Shown: one piece after another, positions 1 through 4,922 of the stretch | Position numbering within the stretch: the stretch's first letter is position 1 | How the letters are laid out: every line of letters begins with the position of its first letter | Assembly (NCBI GenBank): GCA_018829425.1 | Contig: JAHJUA010000038.1 | Location: forward strand, 1-5,029 | Source: Nanobdellota archaeon | GTDB lineage: Archaea > Nanobdellota > Nanobdellia > Pacearchaeales > GW2011-AR1 | Reading direction: 5' to 3' | Length of the DNA stretch: 5,029 bases | Translations under genes and position numbers: made by a program | Notes under the pieces: model-generated | Told to the model about the DNA's origin: nothing | What the model saw: only the letters and a program-made list of their open reading frames with translations | The model's database searches: none

Positions 1-363
1 CTCTTCTTCAGGATTAACAAGCCCCATTATTTCTCCTTCCTTCGCGATTTCTTCTTCTTCATCAGCATTTCTTTTTTCGATTTTCTCTTCGCTGACAGAC
101 TGTTCTTTCACTCTCTTCAACCGTTCATCTTTTCTCTTTGGGAAAGGTCTTTTCACTGAAATTGGAAGAACTCCAGATTCAAATTCAATCTCTGCAATTT
201 TTAGCGCGTCAAATTTAACCGTCTCTAAATCTTCTTGACTTATTTTTATCAAAAGAGGAGCATTCATCGCAATTTGCAAGGCCCGCGCTCCAAGTATTCG
301 CGCGACTTCATACTTACTGAATCCTTCCATCTCCGCAGACTCAAGACTTATTTTTTTCTCCAT
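1..363 (-). CDS. rpoK: DNA-directed RNA polymerase subunit K (Rpb6/omega family), 3' end outside window
   Basis: This gene encodes the small archaeal RNA polymerase subunit equivalent to eukaryotic Rpb6 and bacterial omega, which clamps the largest subunit and helps assembly. The ATG at 363-361 follows the rrp42 stop by two bases, and the frame stays open for 121 codons to the window edge. The family core lies at about residues 16-76. It includes [20 protein letters not shown] (16-35), then APLLIK, and the closing [12 protein letters not shown] (64-75), all strongly typical of RpoK/Rpb6. Archaeal RpoK is usually about 55-100 residues. Here the core is followed by at least 45 mostly charged residues (about 77-121) rich in Lys, Arg and Glu, including four Glu in a row at 102-105, with no stop in the window. 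No Shine-Dalgarno sequence is visible, so translation probably depends on coupling to rrp42. The family call is firm; whether the tail is a simple extension or the start of a fused domain cannot be seen. Confidence 0.9.
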   Translation of the reverse strand, partial: MEKKISLESAEMEGFSKYEVARILGARALQIAMNAPLLIKISQEDLETVKFDALKIAEIEFESGVLPISVKRPFPKRKDERLKRVKEQSVSEEKIEKRNADEEEEIAKEGEIMGLVNPEEE

Positions 364-365
364 GG

Positions 366-1166
366 TTATTTCAAAAACTTTTCAATTTTAGCAAAGACAT
401 TTTTCTTTGATTCTTTTGAAAGTTCCAGTATCTTATTCATTTCTTCAATGCTAAGTTCTTTAGAGTCTCCTTTTTGCATTGAGAATATTGTTCCTTCTGG
501 AGTTCCACCAATGACTACTCTAGCCTCACAAGCATCCTCTTCTTCCTGAGTTGGGTCAACAACCAAACCATCACCTATTTTGTAAACTGTAGTAACGATT
601 GGAGTTTCTTTGGAAAGTGGAACGCTCACATCCGTGTGTTCATCATAAAGAACCTTGCCTGTTTCTTCATCGTACTTTGGAAATTTCGCAGTTTTAAGCG
701 CTGCCAAAGCACCGATTCCAGCAGCATCTATAAGATTCCCGTCGGCGTTTATTGAATAAATATCAACGAAGATAGACCAAACTTTTTCTCCTTCTTTTAT
801 GCAAAGTTTCTCGAAGTCCACAAACTTACTTTCTCTTATCGCTCTGTCAATGAGTCTTCCAAGTTCAATCGCAGGGAACTTTGGAGGACCACTTTCAAAT
901 CTTGAAGAACTTAATGGAAGAAGTTCTGATGTCACCATAAGGTTTCCCTTGTTTGGCGAATCAGGATACGGCGCGGCAACATCCATTTTTATTCCGACAA
1001 GAACTTCAGTCTTTCCAATCTTTACTCGTGCAGATCCTTCAGCCTTTTTTGAAATTCCAGTTTCAATCGAAATTTCTCGGAACTCTCCAGGCGCTCTTCC
1101 GTCAAATCTTTTTCCACTTGAAAGATATTCTCCTATCCTGTCTGTTGTTATTCTTGGTGTTTTCAT
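366..1166 (-). CDS. rrp42: Archaeal exosome non-catalytic ring subunit Rrp42
   Basis: The product is a 266-residue RNase PH-fold protein, the usual length for archaeal Rrp42. It pairs with Rrp41 to form the hexameric ring of the cytoplasmic 3'-5' exosome. It lacks catalytic residues itself but completes the active site and RNA path of Rrp41. Visible family marks are FDGR at 21-24, the stretch [20 protein letters not shown] at 41-60, [14 protein letters not shown] at 74-87, and the [13 protein letters not shown] helix at 101-113. [18 protein letters not shown] follows at 140-157, and VDPTQEEE at 203-210. The ATG at 1166 is one base after the stop of the receiver gene. A weak GAGG lies about 12 bases upstream. 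In most archaea rrp42 directly follows rrp41; here the receiver gene separates them. I see no truncation or frameshift. Confidence 0.96.
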   Translation of the reverse strand: MKTPRITTDRIGEYLSSGKRFDGRAPGEFREISIETGISKKAEGSARVKIGKTEVLVGIKMDVAAPYPDSPNKGNLMVTSELLPLSSSRFESGPPKFPAIELGRLIDRAIRESKFVDFEKLCIKEGEKVWSIFVDIYSINADGNLIDAAGIGALAALKTAKFPKYDEETGKVLYDEHTDVSVPLSKETPIVTTVYKIGDGLVVDPTQEEEDACEARVVIGGTPEGTIFSMQKGDSKELSIEEMNKILELSKESKKNVFAKIEKFLK

Positions 1167-1167
1167 T

Positions 1168-1569
1168 TTATGCTGTTGCCTCTTGTGTTACGCGCCGCTC
1201 CAAAGCTTTTTGAATTTGTTTATCTGTCTCATCCGGGTGCGCGACGAATTCCATTTTTTCCAAAAAATCATCAGCCCCTCTGTTTAGCCACCCATCTTTA
1301 TACGCGCCACTGGAGTTCCCAATAACAACCATCCCTTCTCTCAGACCCGCTTCGACAATCTCATCATAAACTTGGAAACCAGATTTGCCCATCGGAAGCT
1401 GGGTGTCCAAAATTACCAAATGAGGATTATACTCTCTTATTCTATCCACAACACCTATCCCATCCCATAACACCTCAATTTGAGAATAGCCCATCAATTC
1501 TCTTAAGGGAGTTTCTACAATATCTGCGTCGTCATCCACGACTAAAATTCTTACATCTTCTTTCTTCAT
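1168..1569 (-). CDS. Stand-alone response-regulator receiver (CheY-like) protein
   Basis: This 133-residue protein consists of a single phosphoacceptor receiver domain with no DNA-binding or enzymatic output domain. The key residues are present. The acidic cluster DDD is at 12-14 after strand 1 (RILVVDDD). The phosphoacceptor is Asp55 in LVILDTQLP. The hydroxyl residue is Ser86 after strand 4 (VVIGNSS), and the conserved Lys is Lys105 in GADDFLEK. The Lys is followed by Met rather than the usual Pro. The C-terminal 28 residues (106-133) probably form the last helix and a short tail. Its ATG overlaps the rrp41 stop in a TAATG, a GGAGG lies nine bases upstream, and rrp42 starts one base after its stop, so it is almost certainly co-expressed with the exosome ring. 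The family is clear; the partner kinase and the target are unknown. Control of the exosome is only an inference from position. Confidence 0.92.
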   Translation of the reverse strand: MKKEDVRILVVDDDADIVETPLRELMGYSQIEVLWDGIGVVDRIREYNPHLVILDTQLPMGKSGFQVYDEIVEAGLREGMVVIGNSSGAYKDGWLNRGADDFLEKMEFVAHPDETDKQIQKALERRVTQEATA

Positions 1570-2291
1570 TATTTCTTCCCTCCCTCATTTAAATTAACTG
1601 ACTCCTTTAATGCTTTCTTCTGAACTTCATAAATTTCCTTTGTTGCTTTTCTAGCAAGTTCAATTGCTTCTTTGAGTTGTACATCGTCGATTTTCCCATC
1701 AAGTTGGATATGCGTTATTTTTCCGTCCTGGGTCATTGTAATTGGAATGTCCGTCGCGCCTTCACCCTCTTCCCAATCTTCCTCATTTTTATCTACATCA
1801 ACGACAAGCTGCTTGTCAAGTTTTCCAATTGAAACGCTTGAAACCATTCCATTCATTGGAATTCCTGCGTGCGCAAGTGCGAGCGCCGCTGCGTTAATTC
1901 CCGCACACCTTGTTGAAGCATCTGCTTGGATAATGTGAATGTGAACATCAATTACCATGCTAGGGTATCTCTTTATCATAAGCACTGGCTCAAGAGCCCA
2001 TCCCGTTATTTTGCTAATCTCTGTGCTTCTTCTGCTTGGCCCCGGCCTTATTCTGTCAGAGACTGAGAAACTAAGCATGTTGTAATTGCATCTAAGTGTT
2101 CCGCTCTCGGGATTTTGAGAATGCTGAGGATGCATTTTTCCTGGTCCATAAACTGCTGCTATTGCGACAGTGTTTCCAAAAGAAAACATCGCGCTTCCGT
2201 CGGCATTTGGGACAACTCCGACTTTAGCCTTCATTGGTCTCATTTCTTCAACCCCTCTTCCATCTGTTCGTTTGAATGTTTTTTCTGCCAT
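1569..2291 (-). CDS. rrp41: Archaeal exosome catalytic ring subunit Rrp41
   Basis: The 240-residue RNase PH-family protein is the phosphorolytic subunit of the archaeal exosome. It degrades RNA 3'-5' using phosphate and can add A-rich tails with nucleoside diphosphates. Family marks are RTDGRGVEEMRP at 8-19, NADGSAMFSFGN at 29-40, and AAVYGPGKMHPQH at 45-57. RPGPSRRSTEISK at 82-94 contains the Arg87/Arg88 pair that matches RNA/phosphate-binding arginines of the family. QADASTRCAG at 122-131 and AGIPM at 142-146 follow. The catalytic acidic region at 165-184 holds Asp172 and Asp181, which I align with Asp182 and Asp188 of the Sulfolobus enzyme. The spacing between them is three residues longer than in Sulfolobus, and the phosphate-loop Gly is Ser126. 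The ATG overlaps the rrp4 stop (TAATG), with a GGAG ten bases upstream. The overall conservation suggests an active enzyme. Confidence 0.97.
   Translation of the reverse strand: MAEKTFKRTDGRGVEEMRPMKAKVGVVPNADGSAMFSFGNTVAIAAVYGPGKMHPQHSQNPESGTLRCNYNMLSFSVSDRIRPGPSRRSTEISKITGWALEPVLMIKRYPSMVIDVHIHIIQADASTRCAGINAAALALAHAGIPMNGMVSSVSIGKLDKQLVVDVDKNEEDWEEGEGATDIPITMTQDGKITHIQLDGKIDDVQLKEAIELARKATKEIYEVQKKALKESVNLNEGGKK
1579..1583 (-). promoter_or_regulatory. Ribosome binding site of the receiver gene
   Basis: The minus strand reads GAGGGAGGG inside the rrp41 tail. Its GGAGG core is a full match to the archaeal anti-Shine-Dalgarno and lies nine bases before the receiver ATG at 1569. It is the strongest ribosome binding site noticed in the run and suggests that the receiver is efficiently translated in addition to stop-start coupling with rrp41. 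Confidence 0.7.
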
Positions 2292-2974
2292 TACTTCTTT
2301 TCTCCTTTTTCCTTTTTAAACCATTCCTCAACTGCTTCTGTTAAGCCTGAAACAAATGATTTTTCTGTTATGAAATTTATAACTCTTTTAACAAGAAGTC
2401 CGTCTTCAATTTTTTCTCCCCTTATCCATATCAAACCATTCTGCCCAACAGTGACGTCACATCCAGAATTTTCTTTTATTAAGTTAATCATGCTTCCCTC
2501 TTTCCCTATCACTCTTGGAACTTTGTTTGGATTTATTTTTATAACCAAACCATCATCAATTCTTTCCAAACCGCGCGATTTTATTGTTAAATCAATTCCT
2601 CTAGTGTTAATCCCGATTATTTTCGCGACTACCATATCGCCGATGTCAAGAACTTCACTCAAACCTTCTTTGCTTACATATTTCGGAACTTCTTGCAATG
2701 GAAGGAACGCGTCCTCAGCAGCGTCAATACTTATGACCCATCCGTAGAATGTTATGCTTTCAACTTTTCCTATGACAACGTTTCCGCCTCGTGGTTGGTA
2801 AACTCCAGAAAGCGCGATGACTTTTACCAATCGATTTGATTCTTCAGCGAGGCCATATCTAAGAGCGACAATATTGTTACCATTCTTTTCTGCTCCTTCT
2901 CCAGGCAAATAATCGTTGCCTTCGGCGATAACTTCTCCAGGAATTACAATTTTTCTCTCTATTTTTTCTGCCAT
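2291..2974 (-). CDS. rrp4: Exosome RNA-binding cap subunit Rrp4
   Basis: Rrp4 (227 residues, normal length) sits on top of the Rrp41-Rrp42 ring and feeds RNA into its pore. Three domains can be read. The N-terminal beta domain spans about residues 5-60 and begins with the typical IVIPGEVIAEG (9-19). The S1 RNA-binding domain spans about 63-133, starting at GGNVVIGKVESI and ending DLTIKSRGL. The KH domain spans about 140-205, with VPRVIGKEGSMINLI at 152-166; its GxxG loop GKEG is at 157-160, so nucleic-acid binding looks intact. The tail is highly charged (KKEKGEKK). The presence of both S1 and KH domains distinguishes it from the alternative cap protein Csl4, which has a zinc ribbon instead of KH. 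The ATG lies one base after the SBDS stop. Confidence 0.96.
   Translation of the reverse strand: MAEKIERKIVIPGEVIAEGNDYLPGEGAEKNGNNIVALRYGLAEESNRLVKVIALSGVYQPRGGNVVIGKVESITFYGWVISIDAAEDAFLPLQEVPKYVSKEGLSEVLDIGDMVVAKIIGINTRGIDLTIKSRGLERIDDGLVIKINPNKVPRVIGKEGSMINLIKENSGCDVTVGQNGLIWIRGEKIEDGLLVKRVINFITEKSFVSGLTEAVEEWFKKEKGEKK
2302..2305 (-). promoter_or_regulatory. Ribosome binding site of rrp41
   Basis: AAGGAGA on the minus strand within the 3' end of rrp4 has its GGAG core ten bases before the rrp41 ATG at 2291. It supports that start, which also overlaps the rrp4 stop codon as TAATG. Confidence 0.6.
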
Positions 2975-2975
2975 T

Positions 2976-3656
2976 TTATTCTTCTTTAATTTCCTCAGTG
3001 ATTGCTGAACCGTGTGTCAGCGAATTTATCTTGTCGAAAAAAGAAAAGAGTTGAGCTCCCGAAGGAACCGACACGACGACTTCGAGGTCGCCATTATCTA
3101 GCCATTTTTCGTTCTCCTTGACCGGATTTATGACTCCATAAACTTTCCCTGTATGAATCGCAGGAATCACTACTTTTATTCTTTTCGTTTCTATTTTTAT
3201 TGGAATAATCTTGCTCAATTGCTCAACAATGTCTTTTATCTGATCCTCAATCGGTGTGTTTTTGATGTTAACATGTGCTTGTTCCAACGCTGATTTGATT
3301 CTTTCAGCAGTGTGAGGGTTCCCCGTTTGAGGATCAACAGCCGTGCTAACAATCGCATCAACAATCTGCCTTATCTTTTTGTCTTTTTCTTCCTCTCTAT
3401 ATTCTTGCGTTAGAAGTATCTCGCCGCGCTTGACTATTTCGCCAGCAATTTCATTAACATCATCAGTCTTGAATGATTCTTTGAGGTCGCTCTCCGACGC
3501 GTGTTCGCCCTTTTTCGAGTCACTGAATATTTTATCTATTTCTAGAAAATCTCTGGGGGTTCCCTCGCCTTTTTTGAACGCCAACGCCTTATCCAAATCA
3601 ACAATAATTTCAAAATCCTTTCCTGCTTTCTTTATTCTTGCTGTTGTTTGTGTCAT
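2976..3656 (-). CDS. sdo1: Ribosome maturation protein SBDS (SDO1 family)
   Basis: The 226-residue protein belongs to the Shwachman-Bodian-Diamond syndrome protein family. In eukaryotes this family works with an EF-2-like GTPase to release the anti-association factor eIF6 from the large ribosomal subunit; archaea have the same factors. The usual three domains are present. The FYSH domain spans about 1-86 and ends in VKRGEILLT (75-83). The central helical domain spans about 87-155 and carries DPQTGNPHTAERIKSAL (108-124), with the family's characteristic NP.T...RI pattern. The C-terminal ferredoxin-like domain spans about 156-226. Length is normal for archaeal SBDS (about 230). The ATG at 3656 lies five bases after the psmA stop, and no Shine-Dalgarno sequence is evident at a useful distance. 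SBDS between psmA and rrp4 is the classical archaeal order, which supports the call. Confidence 0.96.
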   Translation of the reverse strand: MTQTTARIKKAGKDFEIIVDLDKALAFKKGEGTPRDFLEIDKIFSDSKKGEHASESDLKESFKTDDVNEIAGEIVKRGEILLTQEYREEEKDKKIRQIVDAIVSTAVDPQTGNPHTAERIKSALEQAHVNIKNTPIEDQIKDIVEQLSKIIPIKIETKRIKVVIPAIHTGKVYGVINPVKENEKWLDNGDLEVVVSVPSGAQLFSFFDKINSLTHGSAITEEIKEE

Positions 3657-3661
3657 TTTAA

Positions 3662-4387
3662 TTATTTAACAAACTCGTCTAAATCCTCGCCGACGTGTCT
3701 TTTTGGTTTGCTTTCTCCAATTTGAATATAAACAAGTTCAAATCTTTCCACTTCAAAGTTTTTCCCTTGAACTTCCTTGAACATATCGAGTGCAACCTTG
3801 ACTCCTTTCTTAATTGTCAAATCTTTTTTGTAATTTTCGCGCAACATTTCTCTTATTTTGTCGTCGCTTTCGCCAATGGCGTTAGCGTAGTAAGAAAAGT
3901 AATTTCCAGTTATGTCGCTTGTGTACAATTCAGGTTTCTTATTGTTTATTCCTGCAACCATTAGTGAAACGCCGAACGGTCGCGCTCCGCCGTACTGTGT
4001 GAATTGCTGCATTGTGTTCGCAACGTCTTTGATTATTAATTCTGGTTCTATTGGGGAATCGTAAGTTACTCTGTGTTGCTGAGCAAGAACCTGCGACCTT
4101 TCGACAAGAATTCTCGCGTCGGAAACAATGCCCGCGACGCTCGAAATTATGTGGGAATCAATTTCATAAACTTTGTTCGCAGAACTAGGAACTATAAGTT
4201 TGTCTTTTATTCTTTTGTCAGCAAGGATGAAAACTCCATCAGAACAAACCATTCCAATGCTTGCGCTTCCGAGTCTAACCGTCTTCTCTGCGTATTCAAC
4301 CTGGAGCAAATGTCCCTCGGGAGAAAACATAGTCGCGGTACGGTCATAACCCATTGCCTGATGCTGTAAATCTATCGGCATTTCCAT
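3662..4387 (-). CDS. psmA: 20S proteasome alpha subunit
   Basis: PsmA forms the outer heptameric rings of the 20S proteasome and gates substrate entry. The alpha-specific N-terminal segment is clear: GYDRTATMFSPEGHLLQVEY at 13-32. Its Tyr14, Asp15, Pro23 and Tyr32 match the Thermoplasma cluster (Tyr8, Asp9, Pro17, Tyr26) that holds the gate open. Lys72 aligns with Thermoplasma Lys66, the residue that docks the HbYX tail of the regulatory ATPase. MQQFTQYGGARPFGVSLMVAG lies in the conserved core near residues 125-146. Length is 241 residues, usual for the family. There are two candidate starts, Met1 at 4387 and Met3 at 4381. There is no Shine-Dalgarno sequence, and the TATA box at 4404-4411 is placed about 26 bases from Met3, so a leaderless start at 4381 is quite possible. 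This is the first gene of the minus-strand run after the promoter region. Confidence 0.96.
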   Translation of the reverse strand: MEMPIDLQHQAMGYDRTATMFSPEGHLLQVEYAEKTVRLGSASIGMVCSDGVFILADKRIKDKLIVPSSANKVYEIDSHIISSVAGIVSDARILVERSQVLAQQHRVTYDSPIEPELIIKDVANTMQQFTQYGGARPFGVSLMVAGINNKKPELYTSDITGNYFSYYANAIGESDDKIREMLRENYKKDLTIKKGVKVALDMFKEVQGKNFEVERFELVYIQIGESKPKRHVGEDLDEFVK

Positions 4388-4403
4388 TTTATTTTTTGGA
4401 GAA

Positions 4404-4411
4404 TTTTATAA
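4404..4411 (-). promoter_or_regulatory. TATA box for the psmA-SBDS-exosome-rpoK run
   Basis: The minus strand reads ATTATAAAATTC here, a good archaeal TATA element. Its centre is about 20 bases upstream of Met1 of psmA and about 26 bases upstream of Met3. Archaeal transcription usually starts some 24-27 bases downstream of the TATA centre, which places the start near position 4381-4384 and implies a leaderless or nearly leaderless transcript. No other promoter candidate with this quality was noticed among the closely packed downstream genes, so it may drive all seven genes to rpoK. Confidence 0.6.
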
Positions 4412-4508
4412 TCACTAAAATCTGCTTAATTCTCGTTTCCTTATTTCTTTCTCAACCTAATCCTAGAAATATGAGACATTTAAAAGGTTTTTGGTGTCGA
4501 GATACCAC

Positions 4509-4526
4509 ATAAATTCTTATAAATTC
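4509..4526 (+). repeat. Two copies of ATAAATTC spaced by 10 bases over the TATA box
   Basis: ATAAATTC occurs at 4509-4516 and again at 4519-4526, one helical turn apart, and the second copy overlaps the TATA box. A related GAATTATC lies at 4530-4537. This could be an operator, but in AT-rich promoter DNA such short repeats also arise by chance. Confidence 0.35.
4517..4524 (+). promoter_or_regulatory. TATA box for the plus-strand unknown gene
   Basis: The plus strand reads TTATAAAT, centred about 24-25 bases before the ATG at 4545. This is the spacing expected if transcription begins at or next to the start codon, a leaderless message. There is no Shine-Dalgarno sequence between the box and the ATG, which agrees. 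The element supports the ATG at 4545 over the upstream TTG at 4491. Confidence 0.6.
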
Positions 4527-4544
4527 CAGAATTATCTTTTAACC

Positions 4545-4922
4545 ATGGTAAGTGGAAGAAGGGTAAGAACTGCCGACCAAATATTGGCTTGGGCCAAAAA
4601 GAACAAAGTTGGTAAAAGAGATCCTAGATATTCTGATAATAAAGCTTATCTTGGAAGTGTGGATATAAATCGGGGACTTGCGGTCAAGTTATTTGGGATG
4701 GTGAATATGTTAGAATTTGTTATATTACTCGAGGCAGGGGCAACACCTGTTTCGTTTAACTATAAGGGAGGAAATACTTGTTACCTACATGAGGCAGAGT
4801 ATGAAGACCATCTCTTTATGGTGGCGTCTGATGAACCGTTCCCAGAACTTGAAGAAGAGTACGGAGACTCCCATACTGCTAGACTTACTTCTTCCCTCTC
4901 AAACCCTTCAAAGTCCCGCTGA
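4545..4922 (+). CDS. Hypothetical protein, antisense insertion between pop5 and psmA
   Basis: I do not recognise this 125-residue protein. It has a basic N-terminal region (residues 5-28, rich in Arg and Lys, with a likely helix ADQILAWAKKNK at 10-21). A hydrophobic middle follows (about 42-69, including LEFVILLEAGA at 56-66), too short and too mixed to call a membrane segment with confidence. The C-terminal part is acidic around 82-107 (EAEYEDH and ELEEEY), and the last residues are Ser-rich. Two Gly (75-76) followed by Asn-Thr-Cys suggest a turn; there is a single Cys and no metal-binding cluster. The ATG at 4545 is chosen because a TATA box lies about 24 bases upstream; a TTG at 4491 would add 18 residues but has no promoter at the right distance. 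The last 38 bases overlap the end of pop5 on the other strand. It is transcribed away from psmA. Existence as a gene is likely but not certain; function is unknown. Confidence 0.62.
   Translation: MVSGRRVRTADQILAWAKKNKVGKRDPRYSDNKAYLGSVDINRGLAVKLFGMVNMLEFVILLEAGATPVSFNYKGGNTCYLHEAEYEDHLFMVASDEPFPELEEEYGDSHTARLTSSLSNPSKSR

Larger units (their letters stand above)
4388..4544. promoter_or_regulatory. Divergent intergenic promoter region between psmA and the plus-strand unknown gene
   Basis: This 157-base AT-rich gap is the only sizeable non-coding stretch in the window. It holds a TATA-like element facing psmA near its left end, one facing the plus-strand gene near its right end, and an AT-rich direct repeat. 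I see no tRNA, no hairpin followed by a T-run and no obvious riboswitch. The two TATA elements are about 113 bases apart, so the promoters do not overlap, but a factor bound between them could affect both. Confidence 0.7.

Noticed and set aside
235..549. Plus-strand open frame opposite rpoK and rrp42
   Set aside because: It crosses the junction of two conserved minus-strand genes and has a low-complexity Phe/Ser-rich product.
799..1287. Plus-strand open frame opposite rrp42 and the receiver gene
   Set aside because: It is the antisense shadow of two well-supported genes, spans their junction, and shows no recognisable motif.
1168..1569. Receiver gene as part of a mobile element
   Set aside because: No transposase, inverted repeats, target duplication or composition break is visible; the junctions are exact stop-start overlaps typical of a settled operon gene.
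2115..2747. Plus-strand open frame of 210 codons opposite rrp4 and rrp41
   Set aside because: Its translation is a Phe/Ser/Pro-rich antisense reading with no family resemblance, while the minus strand encodes clear Rrp4 and Rrp41 domains over the same bases.
4479..4486. TTTAAAAG as a second TATA box on the plus strand
   Set aside because: It lies only about 8 bases from the TTG at 4491 and over 60 bases from the ATG at 4545, so it suits neither start; the box at 4517-4524 fits better.
4491..4544. Extended N-terminus of the plus-strand unknown gene from a TTG at 4491
   Set aside because: There is no ribosome binding site, the TATA box would fall inside the coding region, and the ATG at 4545 has a correctly spaced TATA box.
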